DNA of 64,000 nt. Source: Roseibacterium beibuensis (GTDB lineage: Bacteria; Pseudomonadota; Alphaproteobacteria; Rhodobacterales; Rhodobacteraceae). The stretch is taken from the NCBI RefSeq assembly GCF_039542305.1, contig NZ_BAABHW010000002.1:62001-126000 (forward strand). Reading direction: 5' to 3'. Of the stretch, positions 26,919 to 35,277 are shown one piece after another. Made by a program: the position numbers and the translations under genes. Numbering within the stretch: position 1 is the first letter of the stretch; every line of letters begins with the position of its first letter. The notes under the pieces were generated by a model. The model had not been told where the DNA came from, did no database searches, and was given only the letters and a program-made list of their open reading frames with translations.

Positions 26919-28205
26919 ATGACCGACCCTATCCGCCTTGGCATCGCGGGGCTTGGCACCGTGGGCGCGGGCGTCGTGAAAATCGTGCAGCGACAAGCCG
27001 ACCTGCTGGCCGCGCGCTGCGGACGCCCGATCGAGGTCAGCGCGGTTTCCGCGCGGTCGCGCGACAAGGATCGCGGCGTCTCGCTCAAGGCCTACGCGTG
27101 GGAGGATGACCCGGTCGCCCTCGCCCGCCGCGACGATGTCGATGTCTTCGTCGAATTGATGGGCGGCTCGGACGGCCCTGCCAAGGCCGCGACCGAGGCC
27201 GCGCTTGCCGCTGGCAAGCATGTGGTCACCGCAAACAAGGCGCTTCTGGCGCATCACGGGCAGGCCATGGCCGAAGCGGCCGAAGCGGCGGGCGTCGCCC
27301 TGCGCTACGAGGCGGCGGTGGCTGGCGGCATTCCCGTCATCAAGGCCCTGCACGAGGGGCTGGCCGCCAACGCCATCACCCGCGTGATGGGCGTGATGAA
27401 CGGCACCTGCAACTACATCCTGACCCGGATGGAACTGGCCGGCCTCACCTATGAGGAGGCTTTTGCCGAGGCCGACGGGCTTGGCTATCTCGAGGCGGAC
27501 CCGGAACTGGACGTGGGCGGCATCGACGCGGGCCACAAGCTGTCGATCCTCGCCTCCATCGCGTTTGGCACGCAGGTCGCCTTCGACGACATGACGCTGG
27601 AAGGCATCGGTCGCATTTCCATCGACGATATCCGGCAGGCGGGCGATCTGGGCTACAAGATCAAGCTCTTGGGCGTGGCGCAGATGACCGGCCGAGGGCT
27701 GGAACAGCGCATGACCCCCTGCCTCGTGCCCGCGACGTCGCCCATCGGGCAATTGGTCGGCGGCACGAACATGGTCGTGATCGAGGGCGACGCTGTCGAG
27801 CAGATCGTGCTGCGCGGCCCCGGCGCGGGCGAAGGGCCGACCGCCAGCGCCGTGATGGGCGATGTCTGCGATATCGCGCGCGGGATCGTCCTGCCGGTCT
27901 TCGGCCAGCCGGCGACAAGCCTGAAACACGCGCCCGCCGCAACCGCCGAGGCACCGGAGAGCTATTACCTGCGGATGGAGCTTCTGGACAAACCCGGGGC
28001 GCTGGCCAAGGTGGCGACCGTTCTGGGCAATAACGGCATCTCGATCGACCGCATGCGCCAATACGATCATTCCGGCGAGAACGCGCCGGTTCTGATCGTC
28101 ACGCACAAGACTGCGCGGGGTGATCTGGACGCGGCCCTGTCCGCCCTTCCCGGCACCGGCGTGATGGTCGGCGAGCCCGTGGCGTTGCGCATCGTCGACC
28201 TCTGA
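26919..28205 (+). CDS. hom: Homoserine dehydrogenase
   Basis: The protein has 428 residues. The N-terminal NAD(P) site is GIAGLGTVGAG and the catalytic region is MNGTCNYILTRM followed by GYLEADPELDVGGIDAGHKL. A C-terminal ACT domain (about 350-425, YYLRMELLDKPGALAKV) allows feedback control by threonine. It reduces aspartate semialdehyde to homoserine for Thr and Met synthesis. The start at 26919 gives the conserved MTDPIRLGIAG. The next gene begins four bases after its stop. Confidence 0.96.
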   Translation: MTDPIRLGIAGLGTVGAGVVKIVQRQADLLAARCGRPIEVSAVSARSRDKDRGVSLKAYAWEDDPVALARRDDVDVFVELMGGSDGPAKAATEAALAAGKHVVTANKALLAHHGQAMAEAAEAAGVALRYEAAVAGGIPVIKALHEGLAANAITRVMGVMNGTCNYILTRMELAGLTYEEAFAEADGLGYLEADPELDVGGIDAGHKLSILASIAFGTQVAFDDMTLEGIGRISIDDIRQAGDLGYKIKLLGVAQMTGRGLEQRMTPCLVPATSPIGQLVGGTNMVVIEGDAVEQIVLRGPGAGEGPTASAVMGDVCDIARGIVLPVFGQPATSLKHAPAATAEAPESYYLRMELLDKPGALAKVATVLGNNGISIDRMRQYDHSGENAPVLIVTHKTARGDLDAALSALPGTGVMVGEPVALRIVDL

Positions 28206-28209
28206 GACG

Positions 28210-28896
28210 ATGGATTGGCTGGCCCCTGTCGACATCTACTGTGAACGGGTCGGCACGGGGTTCTGGGCCGAGCCTTGGAACGCGTGGTCGAACCTCGCCT
28301 TCATCGCGGCGGCGATCTGGGGCGGGGTGACGGCGGCACGGCTTGGCATCCGCCACTGGGCGGCATGGCTGCTGATCGTGCTGGCCGGGCTGATCGGGGT
28401 CGGATCGTTCCTGTTTCACACCTTTGCAAACACCTGGTCCGCGCTGGCCGATGTTGTCCCGATCTGGACATTCGTCGCGACCTTCGTCCTGGCCGGGATG
28501 CGCTATATCGGCGGCATGCCGCCAGTGCGGGTGGCCGGCGTCTCGCTGGCCGTCGTGACGGTGGCCGTGCTGATCGCGCGTCTGGCAATGGGCGAGGGCA
28601 GCACCGAGCCTGCCGGGCCGGACCCGTTGAACGGCTCGGCGCAATACGCCCCCGCCCTCTTGGCGCTGGCCACCTTTGCCCTGCTCACTTGGCGGTGGAG
28701 CCATCCTGCCGCGCCCTGGCTTTTGGCTGCGACGGGCGTGTTCCTTCTGTCGCTGATCCTGCGCACCGTGGACCGCGATTTGTGCGAGGCTTTGCCGCTC
28801 GGCACGCATTTCCTGTGGCATGTGCTGAACGGGGTGATGATCGGCCTTCTTCTCCAGATGCTCTTGCGCACCGGGGGACTGGCGCGACTACGTTAG
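28210..28896 (+). CDS. Ceramidase-like membrane hydrolase (CREST superfamily)
   Basis: The protein has 228 residues with about seven transmembrane helices. The family signatures are YCE followed by EPWNAWSNLAF (N-terminal), GSFLFHTFANTWSALADVVPI (Ser, His and Asp of the metal site) and GTHFLWHVLNG (two His). These match the alkaline ceramidase/PAQR-like CREST hydrolases, which use a Zn bound by three His plus Asp and Ser. The substrate in a Rhodobacterales cell is unknown; it could be an amide lipid such as an ornithine lipid or a scavenged ceramide. It is translationally adjacent to hom and upstream of glpX. Confidence 0.82.
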   Translation: MDWLAPVDIYCERVGTGFWAEPWNAWSNLAFIAAAIWGGVTAARLGIRHWAAWLLIVLAGLIGVGSFLFHTFANTWSALADVVPIWTFVATFVLAGMRYIGGMPPVRVAGVSLAVVTVAVLIARLAMGEGSTEPAGPDPLNGSAQYAPALLALATFALLTWRWSHPAAPWLLAATGVFLLSLILRTVDRDLCEALPLGTHFLWHVLNGVMIGLLLQMLLRTGGLARLR

Positions 28897-28969
28897 CGCA
28901 CCCATCCTTGCCCCTTTGCGCCCCGGCGGGTAAGTCCGAGGCCAAGCCCCTTTCACGCAAGGATATCCC

Positions 28970-29935
28970 ATGTCGCACCCCGTAGATTTCAACGACCGCA
29001 TGTTGTCGCTGGGCCTTGCCCGCGTGTCGGAGGCCGCCGCCATCGCCTCGGCCGACTGGGTCGGGCGCGGCGATGAAAAGGCCGCGGACCAGGCTGCCGT
29101 GAACGCCATGCGGGAACAGTTGAACAAGCTGGAGATCGAGGGCGTCGTCGTCATCGGCGAAGGCGAACGCGACGAGGCGCCGATGCTTTATATCGGGGAA
29201 GAAGTCGGCGCCGGGGACGGCCCGGCGGTGGATATCGCGCTGGACCCGCTGGAAGGGACGACGCTCACGGCCAAGGATATGCCGAACGCGCTGACCGTCA
29301 TCGCCATGGGCCCGCGCGGCACGATGCTGCACGCCCCCGACGTCTACATGGACAAGCTGGCCATCGGCCCGGGATATCCCGAGGGTGTGGTCAGCCTCGA
29401 CATGTCGCCCGCCGACCGGGTCCGCGCATTGGCCGAGGCACGCGGCTGCGCCGCCGCCGACATTACTGTCTGCGTGCTGGAACGCCCCCGCCATGCCGAG
29501 ATGATCGCCGAGATCCGCGAAACCGGCGCCGCGATCCGCATGATCACCGATGGTGACGTGGCGGGCGTGATCCATTGCGCCGAGGCCGAGATCACCGGCA
29601 TCGACATGTATATGGGCCAAGGCGGCGCGCCCGAGGGCGTTCTGGCCGCCGCCGCGCTGAAATGCATGGGCGGGCAGATGTGGGGCCGACTGTTGTTCCG
29701 CAACGATGACGAACGTGGCCGCGCCGCCAAGGCGGGCATCACCGACCTCGACAAGGTCTACACGCGCGACGAGATGGTGACCGATAACGTGATCTTCGCT
29801 GCGACCGGCGTGACGGATGGCTCGATCCTGCCGGGGATCAAGCGCGAACCCACGCACCTGACGACCGAAACCATCCTCATGCGGTCCAAGACCGGGTCCG
29901 TCCGGCGCATGGTCTATCGCAACCCCAAGCGCTGA
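28970..29935 (+). CDS. glpX: Class II fructose-1,6-bisphosphatase
   Basis: The protein has 321 residues, a normal GlpX length. The metal-binding segments VVIGEGERDEAPMLYIGEEVG and ALDPLEGTTL are intact, as is TDGDVAG. It dephosphorylates fructose-1,6-bisphosphate in gluconeogenesis, and in some alphaproteobacteria sedoheptulose bisphosphate as well. The hom-glpX-recJ order is commonly conserved in Rhodobacterales. The isochorismatase-like gene begins three bases after its stop. Confidence 0.96.
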   Translation: MSHPVDFNDRMLSLGLARVSEAAAIASADWVGRGDEKAADQAAVNAMREQLNKLEIEGVVVIGEGERDEAPMLYIGEEVGAGDGPAVDIALDPLEGTTLTAKDMPNALTVIAMGPRGTMLHAPDVYMDKLAIGPGYPEGVVSLDMSPADRVRALAEARGCAAADITVCVLERPRHAEMIAEIRETGAAIRMITDGDVAGVIHCAEAEITGIDMYMGQGGAPEGVLAAAALKCMGGQMWGRLLFRNDDERGRAAKAGITDLDKVYTRDEMVTDNVIFAATGVTDGSILPGIKREPTHLTTETILMRSKTGSVRRMVYRNPKR

Positions 29936-29938
29936 GGC

Positions 29939-30493
29939 ATGGCGGCGACGCTGATCCTGATCGACATCCAGAGCGGGTTCGATGCGCCCGGCTGGGGCGC
30001 GCGCAACAATCCCGACGCCGAAACGCGCGCCGGTGCGCTCTTGGCCCATTGGCGAACGGCAGGCGCGCCGCTGGTGCATATTGCCCATCGCTCGGTCGAA
30101 CCCGGCAGCCCGCTGTCGGGCGACGGGGTGGCCTTCAAGCCGGAGGTCGCACCGCTGCCCGGCGAAGTCGTCTTCGAAAAGCGGGTCAACAGCGCCTTCA
30201 TCGGCACGCCGCTCGACGGGCACCTGCGCGGGCTTGGCGCGCGCGATCTGGTGATCTGCGGACTGACCACGCCTCACTGCGTCTCGACCACCTGCCGGAT
30301 GGCGGCCAACCTCGGCTTCTCCGTGCAGTTGGTACATGACGCCTGCGCGGCCTTTAGCGGGAATGCGGATACAGGCTGGTCCGACCTGCCGCCATTGAGT
30401 GCCGAGGAGATCCACGTCAGCGCGATCTCCCACCTGCATGGCGAGTTCGTCGACGCCGTATCGACGGAGCGCCTGCTGGAGCACGCGTCATGA
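29939..30493 (+). CDS. Isochorismatase-like cysteine hydrolase
   Basis: The protein has 184 residues. The catalytic triad of this fold is visible: Asp in LILIDIQSGF, Lys in FEKRVNSAF, and Cys in GLTTPHCVSTTCRMA, with the cis-peptide turn nearby. Members hydrolyse amides such as nicotinamide, ureidoacrylate or N-carbamoyl compounds; the substrate cannot be told here. The last four bases overlap the recJ start (ATGA), so the pair is co-translated. Confidence 0.88.
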   Translation: MAATLILIDIQSGFDAPGWGARNNPDAETRAGALLAHWRTAGAPLVHIAHRSVEPGSPLSGDGVAFKPEVAPLPGEVVFEKRVNSAFIGTPLDGHLRGLGARDLVICGLTTPHCVSTTCRMAANLGFSVQLVHDACAAFSGNADTGWSDLPPLSAEEIHVSAISHLHGEFVDAVSTERLLEHAS

Positions 30494-32232
30494 CCGCATT
30501 CCTTGGCGTGACGGACTCCCTCACCGGTCGGCGCTGGATTGGCCCCGGCGTCGAGACCGAACGCCTCGCCGCCGCGCTGACCCAGGGCGCAGGATTGGAA
30601 CCGCCCGTGGCCGCCGTATTGGCGCAACGCGGCGTGACGCCCGAGGAAGCCGCGGGCTTCCTTGCCCCAGCGCTACGCGATCTGCTTCCCGACCCGATGG
30701 TGCTGAAAGACATGGACCCGGCGGCAAAACGGCTCTTGGCCGCCCTGCGCGGGCGCGAACGCATCGCGATCTTCGCGGATTACGACGTCGATGGCGGCTC
30801 CTCCGCCGCGCTCCTGATCTGCTGGCTGCGCGAGATGGGGCTTGAGGCGACCCTCTACGTGCCCGACCGCATCGACGAAGGCTATGGCCCGAACGACGCT
30901 GCGATGGAGGCGCTGGCCCGCGACCATGACCTCATCGTCTGCGTCGATTGCGGAACGCTGTCACACGGGCCCATCGCGGCGGCCAAGGGGGCGGACGTGA
31001 TCGTGCTGGACCATCATCTTGCCGCCGCCGACCTGCCCGACTGCGTTGCTGTCGTGAACCCGAACCGGCAGGACGAAACGGGGGATCTGGCCCATCTCTG
31101 CGCGGCGGCTGTCGTCTTCCTCGTGCTGGTCGAATTGAACCGCCGCCTGCGCGAGGCCGGTGTGAAAGGCCCCGACCTGATGGCGATGCTGGACCTCGTG
31201 GCGCTGGCGACCGTGGCCGATGTCGCCCCGCTGACCGGGGTGAACCGGGCCTTCGTGCGGCAGGGCCTCGTGGTCATGGGCCGGCGGCAGCGGCCCGGGT
31301 TGGTGGCCCTGTCGGACGTGGCGCGGCTGGACCGCCCGCCGGCCAGCTATCACCTTGGCTTCGTGCTGGGGCCGCGGGTGAACGCAGGGGGACGGATCGG
31401 CCAGGCCGATCTGGGTGCGCGGCTTCTCTCGACGGCGGATGCGGGCGAGGCCGCGGCGCTGGCCAAGCGGCTGGATGACCTCAACACCGACCGGCGCGAG
31501 ATCGAGGCGCGGGTGCGCGAGGCCGCGCTGGCGCAAGCGGCGGAACGCGGCCTCGACGCGCCGCTGGTCTGGGCGGCGGAAGACGGCTGGCACCCCGGTG
31601 TGGTGGGGATCGTCGCAAGTCGCCTGAAAGAGCACACGCACCGCCCCGCCATCGTGATCGGCTTCGACGGGGACGAGGGCAAGGGATCTGGCCGCTCGGT
31701 CTCGGGGGTGGACCTCGGCGCATCGATCCAACGCCTTGCGGCCGAGGGGCTGATCGAGAAGGGCGGCGGACACAAGATGGCGGCGGGCCTGTCGCTGACC
31801 CGGGCACAGCTGGAACCGGCGATGGCGCGCTTGAGCGCGTTGCTGGCCAAGCAGGGGGCCGGCACGGGCGGCGCGGGGGACCTGCGACTCGACGGCGTGA
31901 TGATGCCCGGAGCCGCCAGCCCCGAGTTGATCGAGAAGATCGAGGCCGCAGGCCCCTACGGCGCGGCGGCCCCTGCCCCGCGCTTCGCCTTCCCCTCCAT
32001 GCGCATCCGCATGACGCGCCCCGTGGGCGACGGCCACCTCAAGCTGGCCTTCACCGATGGCGGCACCGGCAGCATCGATGCGATCTGCTTCGACGCGCAG
32101 CGCCTCGGCCTCGACGCGCTGCAAGCCCACCAGGGCCGCCCGGTCCACCTGGCGGGCCGGGTCGAGCTCAATCACTGGAACGGTCGCGCCCGGGTTCAGC
32201 TGCGGCTGGAAGACGCCGCCTGGGCCGAATGA
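30490..32232 (+). CDS. recJ: Single-stranded-DNA 5'-3' exonuclease RecJ
   Basis: The protein has 580 residues. DHH-family motifs appear in order: FADYDVDGGSSAALL (motif I), VDCGT, VIVLDHHLA (DHH), ATVADVAPL, and the DHHA1 motif GGGHKMAAGLSL. A C-terminal OB-fold follows (about 470-575). It degrades 5' ends in recombination and mismatch repair. The motif I ADYDVDG and DHH metal ligands are intact, so it should be active. It is the last gene of the hom operon. Confidence 0.96.
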   Translation: MTAFLGVTDSLTGRRWIGPGVETERLAAALTQGAGLEPPVAAVLAQRGVTPEEAAGFLAPALRDLLPDPMVLKDMDPAAKRLLAALRGRERIAIFADYDVDGGSSAALLICWLREMGLEATLYVPDRIDEGYGPNDAAMEALARDHDLIVCVDCGTLSHGPIAAAKGADVIVLDHHLAAADLPDCVAVVNPNRQDETGDLAHLCAAAVVFLVLVELNRRLREAGVKGPDLMAMLDLVALATVADVAPLTGVNRAFVRQGLVVMGRRQRPGLVALSDVARLDRPPASYHLGFVLGPRVNAGGRIGQADLGARLLSTADAGEAAALAKRLDDLNTDRREIEARVREAALAQAAERGLDAPLVWAAEDGWHPGVVGIVASRLKEHTHRPAIVIGFDGDEGKGSGRSVSGVDLGASIQRLAAEGLIEKGGGHKMAAGLSLTRAQLEPAMARLSALLAKQGAGTGGAGDLRLDGVMMPGAASPELIEKIEAAGPYGAAAPAPRFAFPSMRIRMTRPVGDGHLKLAFTDGGTGSIDAICFDAQRLGLDALQAHQGRPVHLAGRVELNHWNGRARVQLRLEDAAWAE

Positions 32233-32308
32233 AAAATACATCGCCGGGACGAAAGAATCCTCTTGAACCCCCCGCGTGGTTTTTCTAAACACCGCGCACG
32301 CCAAGCGT

Positions 32309-32383
32309 GGCCCGTTCGTCTATCGGTTAGGACGCCAGGTTTTCAACCTGGAAAGAGGGGTTCGATTCCCCTACGGGCTGCCA
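32309..32383 (+). tRNA. tRNA-Glu (TTC)
   Basis: The 75-base cloverleaf has a seven-pair acceptor stem (GGCCCGT with ACGGGCT, closing G-U), an anticodon loop TTTTCAA giving anticodon TTC, a T-loop GGTTCGATTCC, a G discriminator and an encoded CCA. It is followed by 400 bases of gene-poor, lower-GC DNA and an accessory gene, a usual arrangement for a tRNA used as an integration site; no duplicated 3' end was seen. Confidence 0.95.
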
Positions 32384-32787
32384 CTTCTCACAAAAATTTT
32401 TGGTCACAGGATTCTGCAAGAGCCGATGTGATCAATGCAATATCCCGTGCTCCATCCTGAATACGGCAGGGCGCACTTGATCTACCCTGCGGCCCTATCG
32501 GCCCATGTGCTACACAGTTGCTCTCACCCACGCGGCGTTCTGTGACCTTGGGAACACAGAGGCCGCTGGCGTCCCGGATTTCGGCACCGAACATCGCATC
32601 AGCGAAACCCGTCTCTCTCTGCTCTACTTTGTAAACTCATCGCAGCAACTTCGGCGGAGAGCAGATTACTCGCATTCTGAAGGCGCGCGGTGGCCCAGGG
32701 CAATGACACCCCGCATCTATAAGACGAAGGCGTATCGCTATGCGATGATCGCAATGGCGCCAACAGACCGACCCGACCAAACGGGGC
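32384..32787. other. Gene-poor region after tRNA-Glu
   Basis: No supported gene, hairpin terminator or direct repeat of the tRNA 3' end was recognised. Base composition is lower in GC than the flanking operons. Short open frames here lack ribosome-binding sites and recognisable similarity. Confidence 0.5.
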
Positions 32788-33474
32788 TCATTGCAGCTCC
32801 TTAATGAACTCGTCCAGTATCGCCAGCTTTTCCTCATCCGGCATCTCGGCATCGAGTGTCAGAACGGGGCGACCGTAGGCTTCAAGCTCTTTGGCCTGCC
32901 GTTGTCTGAACGCGAGGCTGTCCTCGATCTGCTTGATCAGCTTTTTGTCATTCGAGCCATCCGTAGTGTCCCCCATTGCCCACCGGGTTTCACCGCGCTC
33001 CTTGGATTGGTCGAGGATGCGTTGCGGATCGCCGGTCAGGTTGACGAAGGCACGAAGCGCCATGAAGCTTTTGAAGTCTCCCGGGTAGTGCTTTGCGATT
33101 TTTTGAAATTCCACGCCAAAATGCTGGAAAACACCCTCTTCGAGGACGGCAGGGGTCGGCAGGGCATTCATCGCGGCCACGTCGATGGTGAGAACCCGGC
33201 CGAAATACCGCACGCGGGTCACACGTTTCAGCATGTCGTTGGACTCTCGTAGCACCCGTTGCAGCTTGCCCTGCAAGAAGTACTCGTGGATCAGCGTGGA
33301 CTGATATGGCTTCGAAAGGTCTATGGCATTGCGGTGGGTCCAGGTTTCCTGGCGGTGCGCCAGGAAGGTGTCGATGAATGTCGTCTTGCCGACACCGCTC
33401 GGACCGATGAATTCGAGTAGTAAGTTTGCAGTCAATACGTCCCCTCGCCTTGGACTTGTAACCAAAGGCCCCAT
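32788..33474 (-). CDS. P-loop kinase/sulfotransferase-like protein of unknown substrate
   Basis: The protein has up to 228 residues. A Walker A loop GPSGVGKTT (about 24-32) follows the first strand NLLLEFI. Later segments are helical and charged, with VLTLDAEMPDEEKLAILDEF at the end, as in small nucleoside- or sugar-kinase-type NTPases found near surface-polysaccharide genes. The ATG at 33474 is one option; a TTG at 33435 preceded by GAGGGG gives a start right at the P-loop domain and may be the true one. GC is lower than in the neighbours, which suggests transfer. Function is not assigned. Confidence 0.6.
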   Translation of the reverse strand: MGPLVTSPRRGDVLTANLLLEFIGPSGVGKTTFIDTFLAHRQETWTHRNAIDLSKPYQSTLIHEYFLQGKLQRVLRESNDMLKRVTRVRYFGRVLTIDVAAMNALPTPAVLEEGVFQHFGVEFQKIAKHYPGDFKSFMALRAFVNLTGDPQRILDQSKERGETRWAMGDTTDGSNDKKLIKQIEDSLAFRQRQAKELEAYGRPVLTLDAEMPDEEKLAILDEFIKELQ

Positions 33475-33648
33475 GCCTTGCCTGATGTGTTGGCGCTACA
33501 ATACATCGCCTTCTGGAAACTTCTACAGGATCGGCGCTGAGCCGCCCGGCTGCGTGGTCAGCGTTGGCTGTCCGTGCATGGTCGGTTTTTCTGGGTCCAT
33601 CTGAACGAGGGTGCCCCGGGCCGAAGGGCGGCAAACCCAGCGCGACGC

Positions 33649-33984
33649 CTATGATCCAGCAGGCCTTGCGGAGGCTTCGCGCGTTTCCGTCCAGATTTGC
33701 CCGAGCGGGGCCAACAGGGGGGCCATATCGGGGTCCTCCGATTTTGCCCGAGGCGCGATCCGTGCGAGCGCCTCATGCAAGGCGAGGGCACCGAAGGTCG
33801 CGGCGGCGCCGGCCAGCTTGTGCTCCGTCTCGGCCGGTTCCGACAGGTTCAGGAGCGGTTTGTCCGCCGCGGTCAGGGCGTGGACGGCCTCATCCGCCTC
33901 TGCAAGGAACCGCGGCAATAGGCGATCCGCCACGGGCTGGCCAAGGTCGGCGGTAAACGCATCCACCCGGCTGTCGTCGAGCAA
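33649..33984 (-). CDS. Histidine phosphotransfer (HPt) domain protein
   Basis: The protein has 111 residues. The HPt four-helix bundle signature EHKLAGAAATFGALALHEAL contains the phospho-accepting His (about residue 55) and the following Gly and hydrophobic pattern. No ATG is available between the argE stop and this frame; a TTG at 33984, 45 bases after argE, is the best start. It would shuttle phosphate between a hybrid kinase and a response regulator. No kinase is adjacent, so it is an orphan. PleD, at the other end of the window, is one possible partner family. Confidence 0.75.
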   Translation of the reverse strand: MLDDSRVDAFTADLGQPVADRLLPRFLAEADEAVHALTAADKPLLNLSEPAETEHKLAGAAATFGALALHEALARIAPRAKSEDPDMAPLLAPLGQIWTETREASARPAGS

Positions 33985-34029
33985 AGGGCTCGAGGGTGTG
34001 TCTGCGTCGGCCTCGACGGGCGCGCGGTG

Positions 34030-35205
34030 TCAGGACTGGCCCATGAGATCGAGGATGGACGCGAGGTAGATTTGCGTGGCCTTCTCCATCTGTTCCACCG
34101 CGACCCACTCGTCGCAGCTATGCGCTTGTTCCAGATGGCCGGGGCCGCAGATGACGGCCGGGCAGCCGAGGTTCGGCGCATCGGTCGCTCCGGGAAAGGC
34201 CCCGACCCGGGCAGGGCTGCCCGTCACCGCCGCCGTCGCGTGAACAAGGGCCTGCACCAAGGGGGAGGTCTGGGGCGTATCGAGCGCGCCAGACAACAAG
34301 GTGGGCGCGGAGACGGTCGCCCGCAGATCGGGCAAACGGTCCGACAGCGCTTCCAGGCGGGCCTCGTAATCGGCCAGGATCGCCTCGGGGCTTTCGCCGG
34401 GCAGGAACCGCCGGTCGACCTCCAACGCGCAGGTCGCGGGAATGGCCGAGGCGATGGTGCCGCCGCGGATCACGTTCATGGAAAACCGCCCATGGCCGCA
34501 AAGCGGATGGGCCGGGCCATCGCTCTGAAGCGCGGCGTCGAGGTCCGCGAAGGCCACGATCACCTGCGCCATATGTTCGACCGCGTTCACCCCCAGTTCG
34601 GGGCGCGAGGAATGGGTGGCCACCCCCTCGGTCCGGATGACGGTGCATAACTGCCCCTTGTGAGCGGGACAGATGGCAAGACCAGTGGGCTCACCGACGA
34701 TGGCGAAATCGGCAGCGGGTCCATGGCTGCCCCAATCGCGGGAGCCGATCATCTGGTCTTCTTCGTCGCACAGCCCCGCGATCAGAAGGTCCCCCGGCAG
34801 GTGCCTATCGCCCTCCTGCAACAGGCGGACGACCTCGAGGTAGCACGCGATGGCCGCTTTCATGTCGCAGGCCCCGCGCCCGGTGACGCGACCCTCGGCG
34901 ATCCGCGGCGCGTGGGCGTCGGGGTATCCCTCCGTGCCCACCGTGTCGAGATGCGCGGCCAGAAGGACCGTGGGCCCCTGCCCCGTGCCACGCAGGCGGC
35001 CCCAGACATTCGGGCGGCCGGGGGCCACGTCGCGGCGTCCCGTCTCCAGCCCAAGCGCATCGAGGTGCGCCACGAGGTCTTGGGCCATCTCCTCTTCGCG
35101 GTGCCCCGGTCCGGGGGGCTCCGCGAACGGGTTGACCGACGGGATCGCCACCATCCGCGCGAGATCGGCGGTCAGGCGCTCGGCGCGCGGGGCTCCATGG
35201 GTCAT
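34030..35205 (-). CDS. argE: M20 peptidase, acetylornithine deacetylase-like
   Basis: The protein has 391 residues. It is a di-zinc M20 hydrolase with metal motifs AAHLDTVG, GRGACDMKAA, and ICDEED-like LCDEEDQMIGS. VGEPTGL precedes the dimerisation domain, and a late His lies in QAHSCDEW. The ArgE/DapE/CPG2 subfamilies are hard to separate by eye; the overall layout fits the acetylornithine deacetylase type. Most Rhodobacterales recycle acetyl groups with ArgJ, so a related role (for example N-acyl amino-acid hydrolysis) is an alternative. It lies upstream of the HPt gene and 70 bases downstream of nuoN. Confidence 0.8.
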   Translation of the reverse strand: MTHGAPRAERLTADLARMVAIPSVNPFAEPPGPGHREEEMAQDLVAHLDALGLETGRRDVAPGRPNVWGRLRGTGQGPTVLLAAHLDTVGTEGYPDAHAPRIAEGRVTGRGACDMKAAIACYLEVVRLLQEGDRHLPGDLLIAGLCDEEDQMIGSRDWGSHGPAADFAIVGEPTGLAICPAHKGQLCTVIRTEGVATHSSRPELGVNAVEHMAQVIVAFADLDAALQSDGPAHPLCGHGRFSMNVIRGGTIASAIPATCALEVDRRFLPGESPEAILADYEARLEALSDRLPDLRATVSAPTLLSGALDTPQTSPLVQALVHATAAVTGSPARVGAFPGATDAPNLGCPAVICGPGHLEQAHSCDEWVAVEQMEKATQIYLASILDLMGQS

Positions 35206-35277
35206 CGCATCGGCCTTTTGGTCGGGTCGCTCCCCGGCACCCTGCCCCCGATCGCGCGCCCTGCCAAGACCTGCGCC

